This document shows positions 7,489 through 14,940 of a DNA stretch of 64,000 nucleotides, one piece after another. The translations under genes were made by a program, and so were the position numbers. Every line of letters begins with the position of its first letter. The first letter of the stretch is position 1. The DNA lies in contig JADJWQ010000006.1 in the NCBI GenBank assembly GCA_016716265.1, forward strand, positions 2,073,501 through 2,137,500, given 5' to 3'. The notes under the pieces were generated by a model, which was given only the letters and a program-made list of their open reading frames with translations, had not been told where the DNA came from and searched no databases. The DNA comes from Planctomycetota bacterium (lineage in GTDB: Bacteria; Planctomycetota; UBA1135; UBA2386).

Positions 7489-9447
7489 ATGGCACAGACG
7501 ATCGTCGAGAAGATTGCCGCGGCGCACGCCGCCTCCGACCCGGGGCTCGGCCGGCCGCTGCGCGCCGGGGACTTCGTGTCGATCCGTCCGACGCACGTGA
7601 TGACGCACGACAACACGGCGGCCGTCATCCCGAAGTTCCGGGCCATCGGCGCCCACGCGTTGGCCGATCCCCGCCAGCCGATCTTCGCGCTCGACCACGA
7701 CATCCAGAACCACACCGACAAGAACCTCGAGAAGTACGAGGCCATCGCGACCTTCGCACGCGAGAACGGCATCCTCGCCTACGCGGCCGGCGCCGGCATC
7801 GGTCACCAGCTCATGGTCGAGCAGGGTCACGTGCTGCCGGGGACGTTCGTCGTCGCGTCCGATTCGCATTCCAACATGTACGGCGCACTGGGCGCCGTCG
7901 GCACCCCGGTCGTGCGCACCGACGCCGCGGCGATCTGGGCCATCGGCGAGTTCTGGTGGCAGATCCCGCGGACGATCCGCGTCGTCCTCACCGGGCAGCT
8001 CCGACCCGGCGTGTACGGCAAGGACGTGATCCTGACGCTGTGCGGGCTGTACGACCACGACGAGGTCCTCAATGCATCGCTCGAGTTCGACGGTCCCGGG
8101 GTCACCGAGCTCGACCTGGACGCACGCCTGTCGATCGCCAACATGTCGACCGAGTGGGGTGCGCTGAGCGCGTGGTTCCCGGTCGACGCGACCACTGTCC
8201 GCTGGCTGCGCCGGCGTCGCGAGGCGCTCGTCGCGAACGGCATCGACCGCATCCGACCCGACGACCTCGAGCGCTGGGCCGCCGAACCGCCGGCTCCCGA
8301 TCCGGGCGCGTTCTACGCAGGCACGATCACGCTCGACCTCGGTGACGTGGCGCCCCGCGTCGCGGGGCCCGACACCGTCCAGGTGACCGCACCGCTGACG
8401 ACGATCGAGGCTCGTCGCATCGCGATCGACAAGGCGTACATCGTGTCGTGCGTCAACTCGCGCCAATCGGACCTCGAGGTCGCGGCGCGCGTTCTCGCCG
8501 GCCGCCACGTCGCACCGGGCGTCAAGCTCTACGTGGCCGCCGCGAGTCAGGAGGTCCAATCGCGCGCCGAGGAATCCGGCGCGTGGCAGGACCTGCTCGC
8601 GGCCGGCGCGCACACGCTGCCGCCCGGCTGCGGCCCGTGCATCGGCCTCGGCACCGGTCTGCTCGAGGCCGGCGAGGTGGGCATCTCGGCGACCAACCGG
8701 AACTTCAAGGGCCGCATGGGCTCGCGCGACGCCCAGTGCTATCTCGCGAGCCCTGAGGTCGTCGCCGAATCGGCGGCCGCCGGCTACATCCGCGGCCCGC
8801 GCGCGATCACACCGGGGCCGCTCACCGCTCGCTTCGCGCGTCACGCGGCGCCACGCCGCGGCGACGACCCTGCCGTCGCGATCCTGCCCGGCTTCCCCGC
8901 CGAGCTGACCGGCCGGCTCGTCTACCTTCCGCAGGACAACCTCAACACCGACGGCATCTACGGCAAGGACTACACGTACCGCGAAGACATGACGCCCGCG
9001 GAGATGGCTCGGGTCGTGATGGAGAACTACGACCCGACGTTCGGCGCCAAGGTCGCCAGCGGCGACGTGTTGGTCGCGGGCCACAACTTCGGCACCGGCT
9101 CGAGCCGCGAGCAGGCCGCGACGGCGTTGATCCACAAGGGCATTCCCCTGGTCGTCGCCGCGAGCTTCTCGCAGACCTACCTGCGCAACGCGTTCAACAA
9201 CGGGTTCCTCTGCATCGAGAACGAGGAGCTCCCCGCCGCGCTCGCCGAGGCCTTCGCGGCGGACGTCGAGGCCGGCACCAGGACGATCTGCACCGGGGAC
9301 CTGCTGCACGTCGACTTCCGTCGTGGCCGCATCTCCTTCCGCGGCGTGAACTACTCGTTCCCGGCACTCGGCAGCGTGCCTCAATCGCTCGTCGTCGCCG
9401 GCGGAATCGAGCCCCTGGTGCGCAGCAGACTGACGACCGCCTGCTGA
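7489..9447 (+). CDS. Single-chain homoaconitase/aconitase, fungal Lys4/LysF-like
   Basis: A 652-residue protein with the large (about 1-430) and small (about 470-640) aconitase-family subunits fused. The 4Fe-4S ligands are present: C321 in SCVNSR, and C381 and C384 in PPGCGPCIG. The small-subunit active-site loop is GTGSSREQAATAL (S538-S539-R540). Several stretches match what I recall of yeast homoaconitase Lys4 rather than AcnA/AcnB or LeuCD: LDHDIQN, DAAAIW, IANMSTEWGALS, GISATNRNFKGRMGS, DNLNTDGIYGK and the Q in GSSREQAA. Lys4 hydrates cis-homoaconitate to homoisocitrate in lysine synthesis, while the preceding dehydration is done by another enzyme; here PrpD could fill that role. The family's usual SCTNSR is SCVNSR here. 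A GGAGG at 7476-7480 precedes the ATG by 8 nt. Confidence 0.85.
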   Translation: MAQTIVEKIAAAHAASDPGLGRPLRAGDFVSIRPTHVMTHDNTAAVIPKFRAIGAHALADPRQPIFALDHDIQNHTDKNLEKYEAIATFARENGILAYAAGAGIGHQLMVEQGHVLPGTFVVASDSHSNMYGALGAVGTPVVRTDAAAIWAIGEFWWQIPRTIRVVLTGQLRPGVYGKDVILTLCGLYDHDEVLNASLEFDGPGVTELDLDARLSIANMSTEWGALSAWFPVDATTVRWLRRRREALVANGIDRIRPDDLERWAAEPPAPDPGAFYAGTITLDLGDVAPRVAGPDTVQVTAPLTTIEARRIAIDKAYIVSCVNSRQSDLEVAARVLAGRHVAPGVKLYVAAASQEVQSRAEESGAWQDLLAAGAHTLPPGCGPCIGLGTGLLEAGEVGISATNRNFKGRMGSRDAQCYLASPEVVAESAAAGYIRGPRAITPGPLTARFARHAAPRRGDDPAVAILPGFPAELTGRLVYLPQDNLNTDGIYGKDYTYREDMTPAEMARVVMENYDPTFGAKVASGDVLVAGHNFGTGSSREQAATALIHKGIPLVVAASFSQTYLRNAFNNGFLCIENEELPAALAEAFAADVEAGTRTICTGDLLHVDFRRGRISFRGVNYSFPALGSVPQSLVVAGGIEPLVRSRLTTAC

Positions 9448-9615
9448 CAGCTCTCCGAGCCGGTTCCGGCCATCGATCTTCGATCAACCGCGGTCCCACG
9501 CGGAGCGAGCTCCGCTGCGATGCAGGTCCGCGCTCCCGCCCCCCGCCCAGCCACCGGTCCCACCGGTCCTGATCCACCGCTTCGCCGACCCTACTACGAG
9601 AGTGAGCTTCCCCAG

Positions 9616-10821
9616 ATGAACCGCTACACGGTCGTGACCATGCCCGGCGACGGCGTCGGCAAGGTCGTATTGCCCGAGGCACTCCGTGTCCTGGATGCCG
9701 TCGGCTTCGATGCCGAATACGTCCACGCCGAGATCGGCTGGGACGAGTGGATCCAGCATGGCAATCCGCTGCCGCAGCGGACCATCGATCTCCTCGCCGA
9801 GCACAAGCTCGGCCTGTTCGGCGCGATCACGTCGAAGCCGAAGCGCGAGGCCGACGCGGAGCTGCGGCCGGAGCTGCGCGGAAAGGGGCTCGTCTACTAC
9901 AGCCCGATCGTCACGATGCGACAGCGCTTCGATCTCGACGTCTGCATCCGCCCCTGCCGCTCGTTCCCCGGCAATCCGCTGAACTTCGTGCGCCGCGACC
10001 GGAATGGTGGCATCGACGAGCCAAAGGTCGACACGGTGATCTTCCGGCAGAACACCGAGGGTCTGTACGCGGGCGTCGAGTGGACCGATCCGCCGGACCA
10101 GGTCGTCGCGGCACTGGCGACGCACCCGCGCTTCAAGGCGTTCGCATCGACACCGAAGAAGGACCTCGCGATCTCGACGCGCATCTTCACGCGCCGCGCA
10201 TGCCGCCGCATCGTCGAAGCCGCCTTCGCGTACGCCGAGCAGCACGGCTACCGCTCGGTCACCGTCTGCGAGAAGCCGAACGTGCTGCGCGAGACGTCGG
10301 GCATGATGGAGCAGGTCGCACGCGAGGTGCAGAAGGCCCACCCGACGATCCAGCTCTGGTCGACCAACATCGACGCCCAGATGATGTGGCTGACCAAGAA
10401 CCCGGAAGACTACGGCGTGATCGTCGCCGGCAACATGTTCGGCGACATCGTGTCGGACGCCTTCGCCGGCCTGGTCGGTGGCCTCGGCTTCGCGTGCTCC
10501 GCGAACATCGGTGACGAGGTCGCGGTGTTCGAGCCGACGCACGGCTCGGCACCGAAGTACGAGACGCTGCAGCCGTCGATCGTCAATCCGATCGCGATGA
10601 TCCTGAGCGCGGCGATGATGCTGGACCACATCGGTGACAGCTCGCGCGCGAACCGTATCCGCCGCGCGATCGCGCAGGTCGTCGCCGCCGGCGAGGTCCG
10701 CACCTACGACATGATGCGCATCCCCGGTGGGCCGCAGTCGATCGCACAGGGAGCTGCGTCCACCAGCGAGATGACGGACGCGATCCTCGCCGCCCTGGCG
10801 AGCGGCGCCGTCCATGCGTGA
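9616..10821 (+). CDS. Isocitrate/homoisocitrate dehydrogenase family oxidoreductase
   Basis: A 401-residue beta-decarboxylating dehydrogenase. It aligns by eye with E. coli Icd: SPIVTMRQRFDLDVCIRP (from S96) against Icd's Ser113-Arg129 segment, VIFRQNTEGLYAGVEW, the catalytic-lysine region EKPNVL (K220), and metal-binding Asp residues D253, D277 and D281. THGSAPKY (K314-Y315) resembles the NADP-type cofactor site. Ser113, Arg119 and Arg129 of Icd are conserved (S96, R102, R112), but Asn115 is Ile98, so the pocket for the distal part of the substrate is changed. The enzyme would oxidatively decarboxylate an isocitrate homologue to a 2-oxoacid, or run in reverse. It follows the aconitase after 168 bp, and its end nearly meets citDE. 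ATG 9616 is the start because the conserved fold begins at once (YTVVTMPGDGVGK). Confidence 0.85.
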   Translation: MNRYTVVTMPGDGVGKVVLPEALRVLDAVGFDAEYVHAEIGWDEWIQHGNPLPQRTIDLLAEHKLGLFGAITSKPKREADAELRPELRGKGLVYYSPIVTMRQRFDLDVCIRPCRSFPGNPLNFVRRDRNGGIDEPKVDTVIFRQNTEGLYAGVEWTDPPDQVVAALATHPRFKAFASTPKKDLAISTRIFTRRACRRIVEAAFAYAEQHGYRSVTVCEKPNVLRETSGMMEQVAREVQKAHPTIQLWSTNIDAQMMWLTKNPEDYGVIVAGNMFGDIVSDAFAGLVGGLGFACSANIGDEVAVFEPTHGSAPKYETLQPSIVNPIAMILSAAMMLDHIGDSSRANRIRRAIAQVVAAGEVRTYDMMRIPGGPQSIAQGAASTSEMTDAILAALASGAVHA

Positions 10822-10858
10822 TCGCGTGGCACTGCAGCGAACAGCCCAGAGGAGCACG

Positions 10859-12091
10859 ATGCACGACCCGGCGACCACCTCCCCGCCGCACGTCACCGAG
10901 GCGGGCCGCAGCGGCGACGACGTCAAGGCCGACCTGCTGGTCCGCTACGCGACGAGCACCGATCCCGTCGAAGTCGGCATCGAGCGCTCGAAGGTCGCGC
11001 CGTTCTACGGCGACGCGATCGCCCAGCAGGCGCGCGATGTGCTGCACGAACTCGACGTCTCGACCGGGCAGCTCACGATCGTCGACGACCGCGGCGCACT
11101 GCCGTTCACGATCGCCGCGCGGATCGAGTGTGCGGTCCGGCGCGCCGGACTCGGTGCCCACCGTCGCTCGCTGCCGGCGCGGCACGTGCGCTTCCCGGCC
11201 ACCGCGCGCGACCGCCTGCGTCGCTCGCGGCTCTACCTGCCGGGCAACGACCCGAAGCTCTGCGTCAACGCCGGGCTGTACGGCGCGGACGGCGTGATCC
11301 TGGACCTCGAGGACTCGGTGCACCACGGCGCGAAGGACGCCGCGCGCATCCTGGTCCGCAACGCGCTGCACTCGATCGACTTCGGCACGGCCGAGCGCAT
11401 GGTGCGGATCAACCAGCTCCCGCTCGGTCTCGAGGATCTCGACGAGGTGCTCCCCGAGCAGCCGAACCTCGTGCTGATCCCGAAGGTGGAGTCCGCCGAC
11501 GAGGTGCGCGCGGTCGACGCGCGGATCGGCGCGGTCCTCGACGACGACCGGCCGGTGTGGATCATGCCGATCCTCGAGAGCGCACTCGGCATCGAGCGGG
11601 CCTTCGACATCGCGACGGCGAGCGACCGGATCGTCGCGCTGACGATCGGCCTCGAGGACTACACCGCGGACCTCGGAGTCCGGAAGACCGCGACCGGCGA
11701 GGAATCGCAATGGGCGCGGGAACGGCTGGTCAATGCAGCCCACGCCGCCGGACTGCAGGCGATCGATTCCGTCTACGGCGACTTCCAGGACCTCGACGGT
11801 CTCGCCGCCTGGGGCCGCCGGTCGCGCGCGCTCGGCTTCACCGGCATGGGCTGCATCCACCCGCGGCAGATCCGCATCGTGCATGCGGCCTACGCGCCGG
11901 AGCCGGCCGACCTCGAGCGCGCTCTGAAGATCGTCGCGGCCTTCGACGACGCGCAGCGCCGCGGGCTCGGCGTCGTGAGCCTCGGCTCGAAGATGATCGA
12001 TCCACCGGTCGTGCAGCGCGCGCTGAAGCTGGTCGCCGAGGCGCGCGCCATGGGACTCCTGCCGGACGCGCACGACGGAGCCTGCCGATGA
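10859..12091 (+). CDS. citE: Citrate lyase acyl-carrier (CitD) and beta-subunit (CitE) fusion
   Basis: A 410-residue two-domain protein. Residues 1-100 match citrate lyase gamma subunit CitD: RSGDD corresponds to the ESGD site whose Ser (here S18) carries the phosphoribosyl-dephospho-CoA group, and IVDDRGALPFTIAARIE matches the CitD C-terminal motif. Residues 119-405 are CitE, citryl-CoA lyase of the HpcH/HpaI aldolase superfamily: RSRLYLPGND, DGVILDLEDSV, LIPKVES, MPILESALGI, GLEDYTADLG and GMGCIHPRQI. CitD and CitE are normally separate proteins. The ATG at 10859 has AGAGGAG ending 4 nt upstream, which decides it over the ATG at 10814 that would overlap the previous gene. The stop overlaps the citF start (ATGA), indicating translational coupling. 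It would cleave citryl-CoA or a homologue, thioester-bound to its own carrier domain. Confidence 0.85.
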   Translation: MHDPATTSPPHVTEAGRSGDDVKADLLVRYATSTDPVEVGIERSKVAPFYGDAIAQQARDVLHELDVSTGQLTIVDDRGALPFTIAARIECAVRRAGLGAHRRSLPARHVRFPATARDRLRRSRLYLPGNDPKLCVNAGLYGADGVILDLEDSVHHGAKDAARILVRNALHSIDFGTAERMVRINQLPLGLEDLDEVLPEQPNLVLIPKVESADEVRAVDARIGAVLDDDRPVWIMPILESALGIERAFDIATASDRIVALTIGLEDYTADLGVRKTATGEESQWARERLVNAAHAAGLQAIDSVYGDFQDLDGLAAWGRRSRALGFTGMGCIHPRQIRIVHAAYAPEPADLERALKIVAAFDDAQRRGLGVVSLGSKMIDPPVVQRALKLVAEARAMGLLPDAHDGACR

Positions 12092-13701
12092 ACGAATCCA
12101 CTGGGGGCGCTACTGGGGGCCGGACTGCGACGCGCGAGTCGCGCTTCGCGGAGCTGATCGAGAACGCCGCCGGCCGCCGGGTTCCGGCACTCGTCAACGG
12201 AGCGGTGCAGACGCCGTTCCGCGGCGTCGCTGCGCACCGTCCGACCGGCAACAAGGCCGCCGCTCCGATCCGGAGCTGCGCCGACTACCCCACGAGCGGC
12301 GACAAGCGCGCACCCTCGCTGCGCGACGCACTCGAGCGCGCCGGGCTGTGCGACGGGATGACGATCTCGACGCACCACCATCTGCGCAACGGCGATCGCA
12401 TCGGCACGCTCGCATTGCAGACCGCGGCGGCGATGGGTGCGCGCGACCTGCGCTGGTTCCCGAGCGCGTCGTTTCCCTGCCACGAGCCGGTCATCGGACT
12501 GATGGACAAGGGCCACGTCCACCACATCGAAGGCAGCATGAACGGCCCGCTCGGTCGCTATTGCTCCGAGGGCCGGATGCGGGGCCAGGGCGTGCTGCGG
12601 TCGCACGGCGGGCGCTGGCAGGCGATCCAGGACGGTGAGGTCGAGATCGACATCGCGGTGCTCGCGGCACCGTCGGCCGATTTCTTCGGCAACGCGAACG
12701 GCTCGCACGGTCGGTCGGCCTGCGGCTCGCTCGGCTTTGCGCTGGCCGATGCGACCTGGGCGAAGCACGTCATCGTCGTCACCGACAACCTGGTGCCGTT
12801 CCCGTGCCTGCCGTGGCAGATCCAGGGCAACTTCGTCGACCAGGTCGTCGTCGTCGACTCGATCGGCGATCCGGCGCAGATCGTGTCGGGTACGACCGAG
12901 ATGACCAAGAGCCCCGACCGCCTGCTGATCGCCGAGTACGTCGCGCGCTTCATCCGCGACGCCGGCATCCTGCGGGACGGCTTCTCGTTCCAGGCCGGCG
13001 CCGGCGGCACGTCACTGGCGTTCCTGCCATACGTGAAGCAGATGATGCGCGAGCAGGGCATCCGCGCCGGCTTCGCGCGCGGCGGCTCGACGCGCTACCT
13101 CGTCGAGATGCTCGAGGAGGGGCTGATCGGCGCGATCCTCGACGGCCAGACCTTCGACCTCGAGGCGGTGCGCTCGATCCGCGACAACCCCCGGCACGTC
13201 GCGACCACGCCGTTCACGAGCTACAACTACCATGGCAAGGGCCACTTCGCGTCGATGGTCGACGTCACGGTGCTCGGCGCCACCGAGGTCGACGTCGACT
13301 TCAATGCGAACGTCGTCACACACTCGGATGGCGTGCTGCTGCACGGCATTGGCGGCTGGCAGAACTGCCTGGCGGCCGGCTGCACGATCCTCGCCGTGCC
13401 GAGCTTCCGTGACCGCATCCCGGTGCTCCTCGACCGCGTGACCACGCTGTGCGGACCGGGCGAGCTGATCGACGTCGTCGCGACCGAGCGCGGTATCGCG
13501 ATCAACCCGCGCCGCCAGGACCTGCTCGACGCGGTGCGCGGCTCCGACCTGCCGATCCGCCCGATCCAGGACCTGAAGCGCGAGATCGAGGCGCTGTGCG
13601 GTGGCGCACCGCGGCCGCCGGAGCCGAGCTACGATCCGGTCGCGGTCGTCAAGTGGGTCGACGGCACCGTGCTCGACGCCGTGTGGCGGACTTCGGTCTG
13701 A
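12088..13701 (+). CDS. citF: Citrate lyase alpha subunit (citrate:acyl-carrier transferase)
   Basis: A 537-residue protein homologous to CitF (about 510 residues in E. coli). Shared segments include GMTISTHHHLRNGD, SHGGR, FFGNANG, ACGSLGFALAD, DFNANVVTHSDGVLLHG, and the C-terminal VAVVKWVDGTVLDAV, parallel to CitF's VAVVRYRDGSVIDVV. CitF exchanges the acetyl group on the CitD thiol for citrate, so citryl-CitD can be split by CitE into acetyl-CitD and oxaloacetate. The gene overlaps citDE by 4 bases. The maturation genes citC, citG and citX are not in the window, so the carrier would have to be charged by enzymes encoded elsewhere. Its stop lies 6 bp from the convergent HEAT-repeat gene. Substrate could be citrate or a homologue such as homocitrate. 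Confidence 0.88.
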   Translation: MNESTGGATGGRTATRESRFAELIENAAGRRVPALVNGAVQTPFRGVAAHRPTGNKAAAPIRSCADYPTSGDKRAPSLRDALERAGLCDGMTISTHHHLRNGDRIGTLALQTAAAMGARDLRWFPSASFPCHEPVIGLMDKGHVHHIEGSMNGPLGRYCSEGRMRGQGVLRSHGGRWQAIQDGEVEIDIAVLAAPSADFFGNANGSHGRSACGSLGFALADATWAKHVIVVTDNLVPFPCLPWQIQGNFVDQVVVVDSIGDPAQIVSGTTEMTKSPDRLLIAEYVARFIRDAGILRDGFSFQAGAGGTSLAFLPYVKQMMREQGIRAGFARGGSTRYLVEMLEEGLIGAILDGQTFDLEAVRSIRDNPRHVATTPFTSYNYHGKGHFASMVDVTVLGATEVDVDFNANVVTHSDGVLLHGIGGWQNCLAAGCTILAVPSFRDRIPVLLDRVTTLCGPGELIDVVATERGIAINPRRQDLLDAVRGSDLPIRPIQDLKREIEALCGGAPRPPEPSYDPVAVVKWVDGTVLDAVWRTSV

Positions 13702-13707
13702 GCGCCG

Positions 13708-14868
13708 TCAGCGACTCAGCCGCCCTGCGATGCGCGCGCGCAGCGCCGCCCGCTGGGCGGCGTCGAAGTGCGGGGTGTCGCGGCCGAACGCCATGAGCGC
13801 GTCCCGCTCGATCGGGGCGGTACCATCGAGCAGCTGCAGCGCGGCCCAGGCCGCGGCGTCGCAGACGAAGGTGTTCATCGGGAACGGGAACACGCGGCTG
13901 AACTCCGGCGCCTGCCGCTGCTGCCGCTCGTCGTCGAGCCGACGGGCGACCACGGCGAGGCCCTGCTCGGAGCCGAGGCGACCGACCGCGACCAGGGCCC
14001 GGACCAGCAGCGCCAGATCGTCCTGCTCGGCATCGATCAGCCGGGCGAGCGCGGACGCGGCGGTCGGGTGGCCGATCCGCTCGAGCGCCTCGACGGCCGC
14101 CATCCGGAGCAGTGCGTCGCCGGTGTCCAGACAGGCCGCGATCGGGTCCACGGCGAACTCGTGCCCGAGGGCGCCGAGCGCCTCGACCAGCGCGATGCGC
14201 TCCGCGACCGGCTCCGCGGTGCCCAATCGGCCCATCAGCATCGACACGGTCCCGAGATCCCCTGCGCCGCCGAGCGCCGCGATCGCCTCGATACGCACCG
14301 GCAGACGCTGGTCCTGGAGCAGGCGGGTCGCGGTCCTCCGCAGGTCCCCATCGGGCCCGACGCGCGCGAGCAGCGCACCGAGACCGGGGCCGTGCGGACC
14401 GTCGGGCGCCGCGAGCTGCGACCCGAGCAAGGCGATCGCGCACGAACGGTCGAGTGAGCACAGCGCCTCGACCGCGCCGCGCAACGCGAACCAGCTCTCC
14501 TTTCCCGACCAGAGGCGCGCGAGGATCACGTCGAACGACGGGCGGTCGCCGAGCCGCCCGAGCGCCTGCGCCGCCGCGATCCAATCCTCGCCCTCGGCCA
14601 ACCGCTCGCGCAGCAACGGCACCGCGCGCGCGTCGCCGAGGATCCCGAGGGCCGCGCAGGCGGCTTCGCGCACGACCGACACGGGATCGTCCAGCGCCGC
14701 GCACGAGCGCTCGAAGGCGCCCTCGCCGCCGCGCTCGGCCAACTCGAGCAGCGCGCGAGCCCGCATGCCCGGCGTCTCGCGCCGCGCCGCGGGATCCGTG
14801 GACGGCGCCTGCGCTGCGACGACGCCGGCGAGGGTCAGGACCAGCCCTGCAGCATGTGTGCGGATCAT
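13708..14868 (-). CDS. Exported HEAT-repeat protein
   Basis: A 386-residue protein with a signal peptide (AAGLVLTLAGVVAAQ) followed by about seven HEAT/PBS-lyase-type helical repeats. Examples are DDPVSVVREAACAALGILGD, VRIEAIAALGGAGD and LLRMAAVEALERIGHP. Such alpha-solenoids are protein-binding scaffolds; here it is outside the cytoplasm. The C-terminal 80 residues (FPFPMNTFVCDAAAWAALQLLDG) are distinct. It lies upstream of nothing on its own strand: the stop faces citF's stop at 6 bp distance. The next gene on the same strand (14941) ends 72 bp before this start, so the two could be cotranscribed. No enzymatic motif was seen. Confidence 0.8.
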   Translation of the reverse strand: MIRTHAAGLVLTLAGVVAAQAPSTDPAARRETPGMRARALLELAERGGEGAFERSCAALDDPVSVVREAACAALGILGDARAVPLLRERLAEGEDWIAAAQALGRLGDRPSFDVILARLWSGKESWFALRGAVEALCSLDRSCAIALLGSQLAAPDGPHGPGLGALLARVGPDGDLRRTATRLLQDQRLPVRIEAIAALGGAGDLGTVSMLMGRLGTAEPVAERIALVEALGALGHEFAVDPIAACLDTGDALLRMAAVEALERIGHPTAASALARLIDAEQDDLALLVRALVAVGRLGSEQGLAVVARRLDDERQQRQAPEFSRVFPFPMNTFVCDAAAWAALQLLDGTAPIERDALMAFGRDTPHFDAAQRAALRARIAGRLSR

Positions 14869-14940
14869 GTCGTCGACTCTAGCGCGGGTCGCATCACCCG
14901 ATTGTCACCGCCGCGTCACGGAGCGCGGCGACCGGGCGGA

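Noticed and set aside
5458..13701. Simple 2-methylcitrate (propionate) operon
   Set aside because: PrpD is present, but prpB and prpC are missing, and a full citrate lyase plus a Lys4-like enzyme do not fit that cycle.
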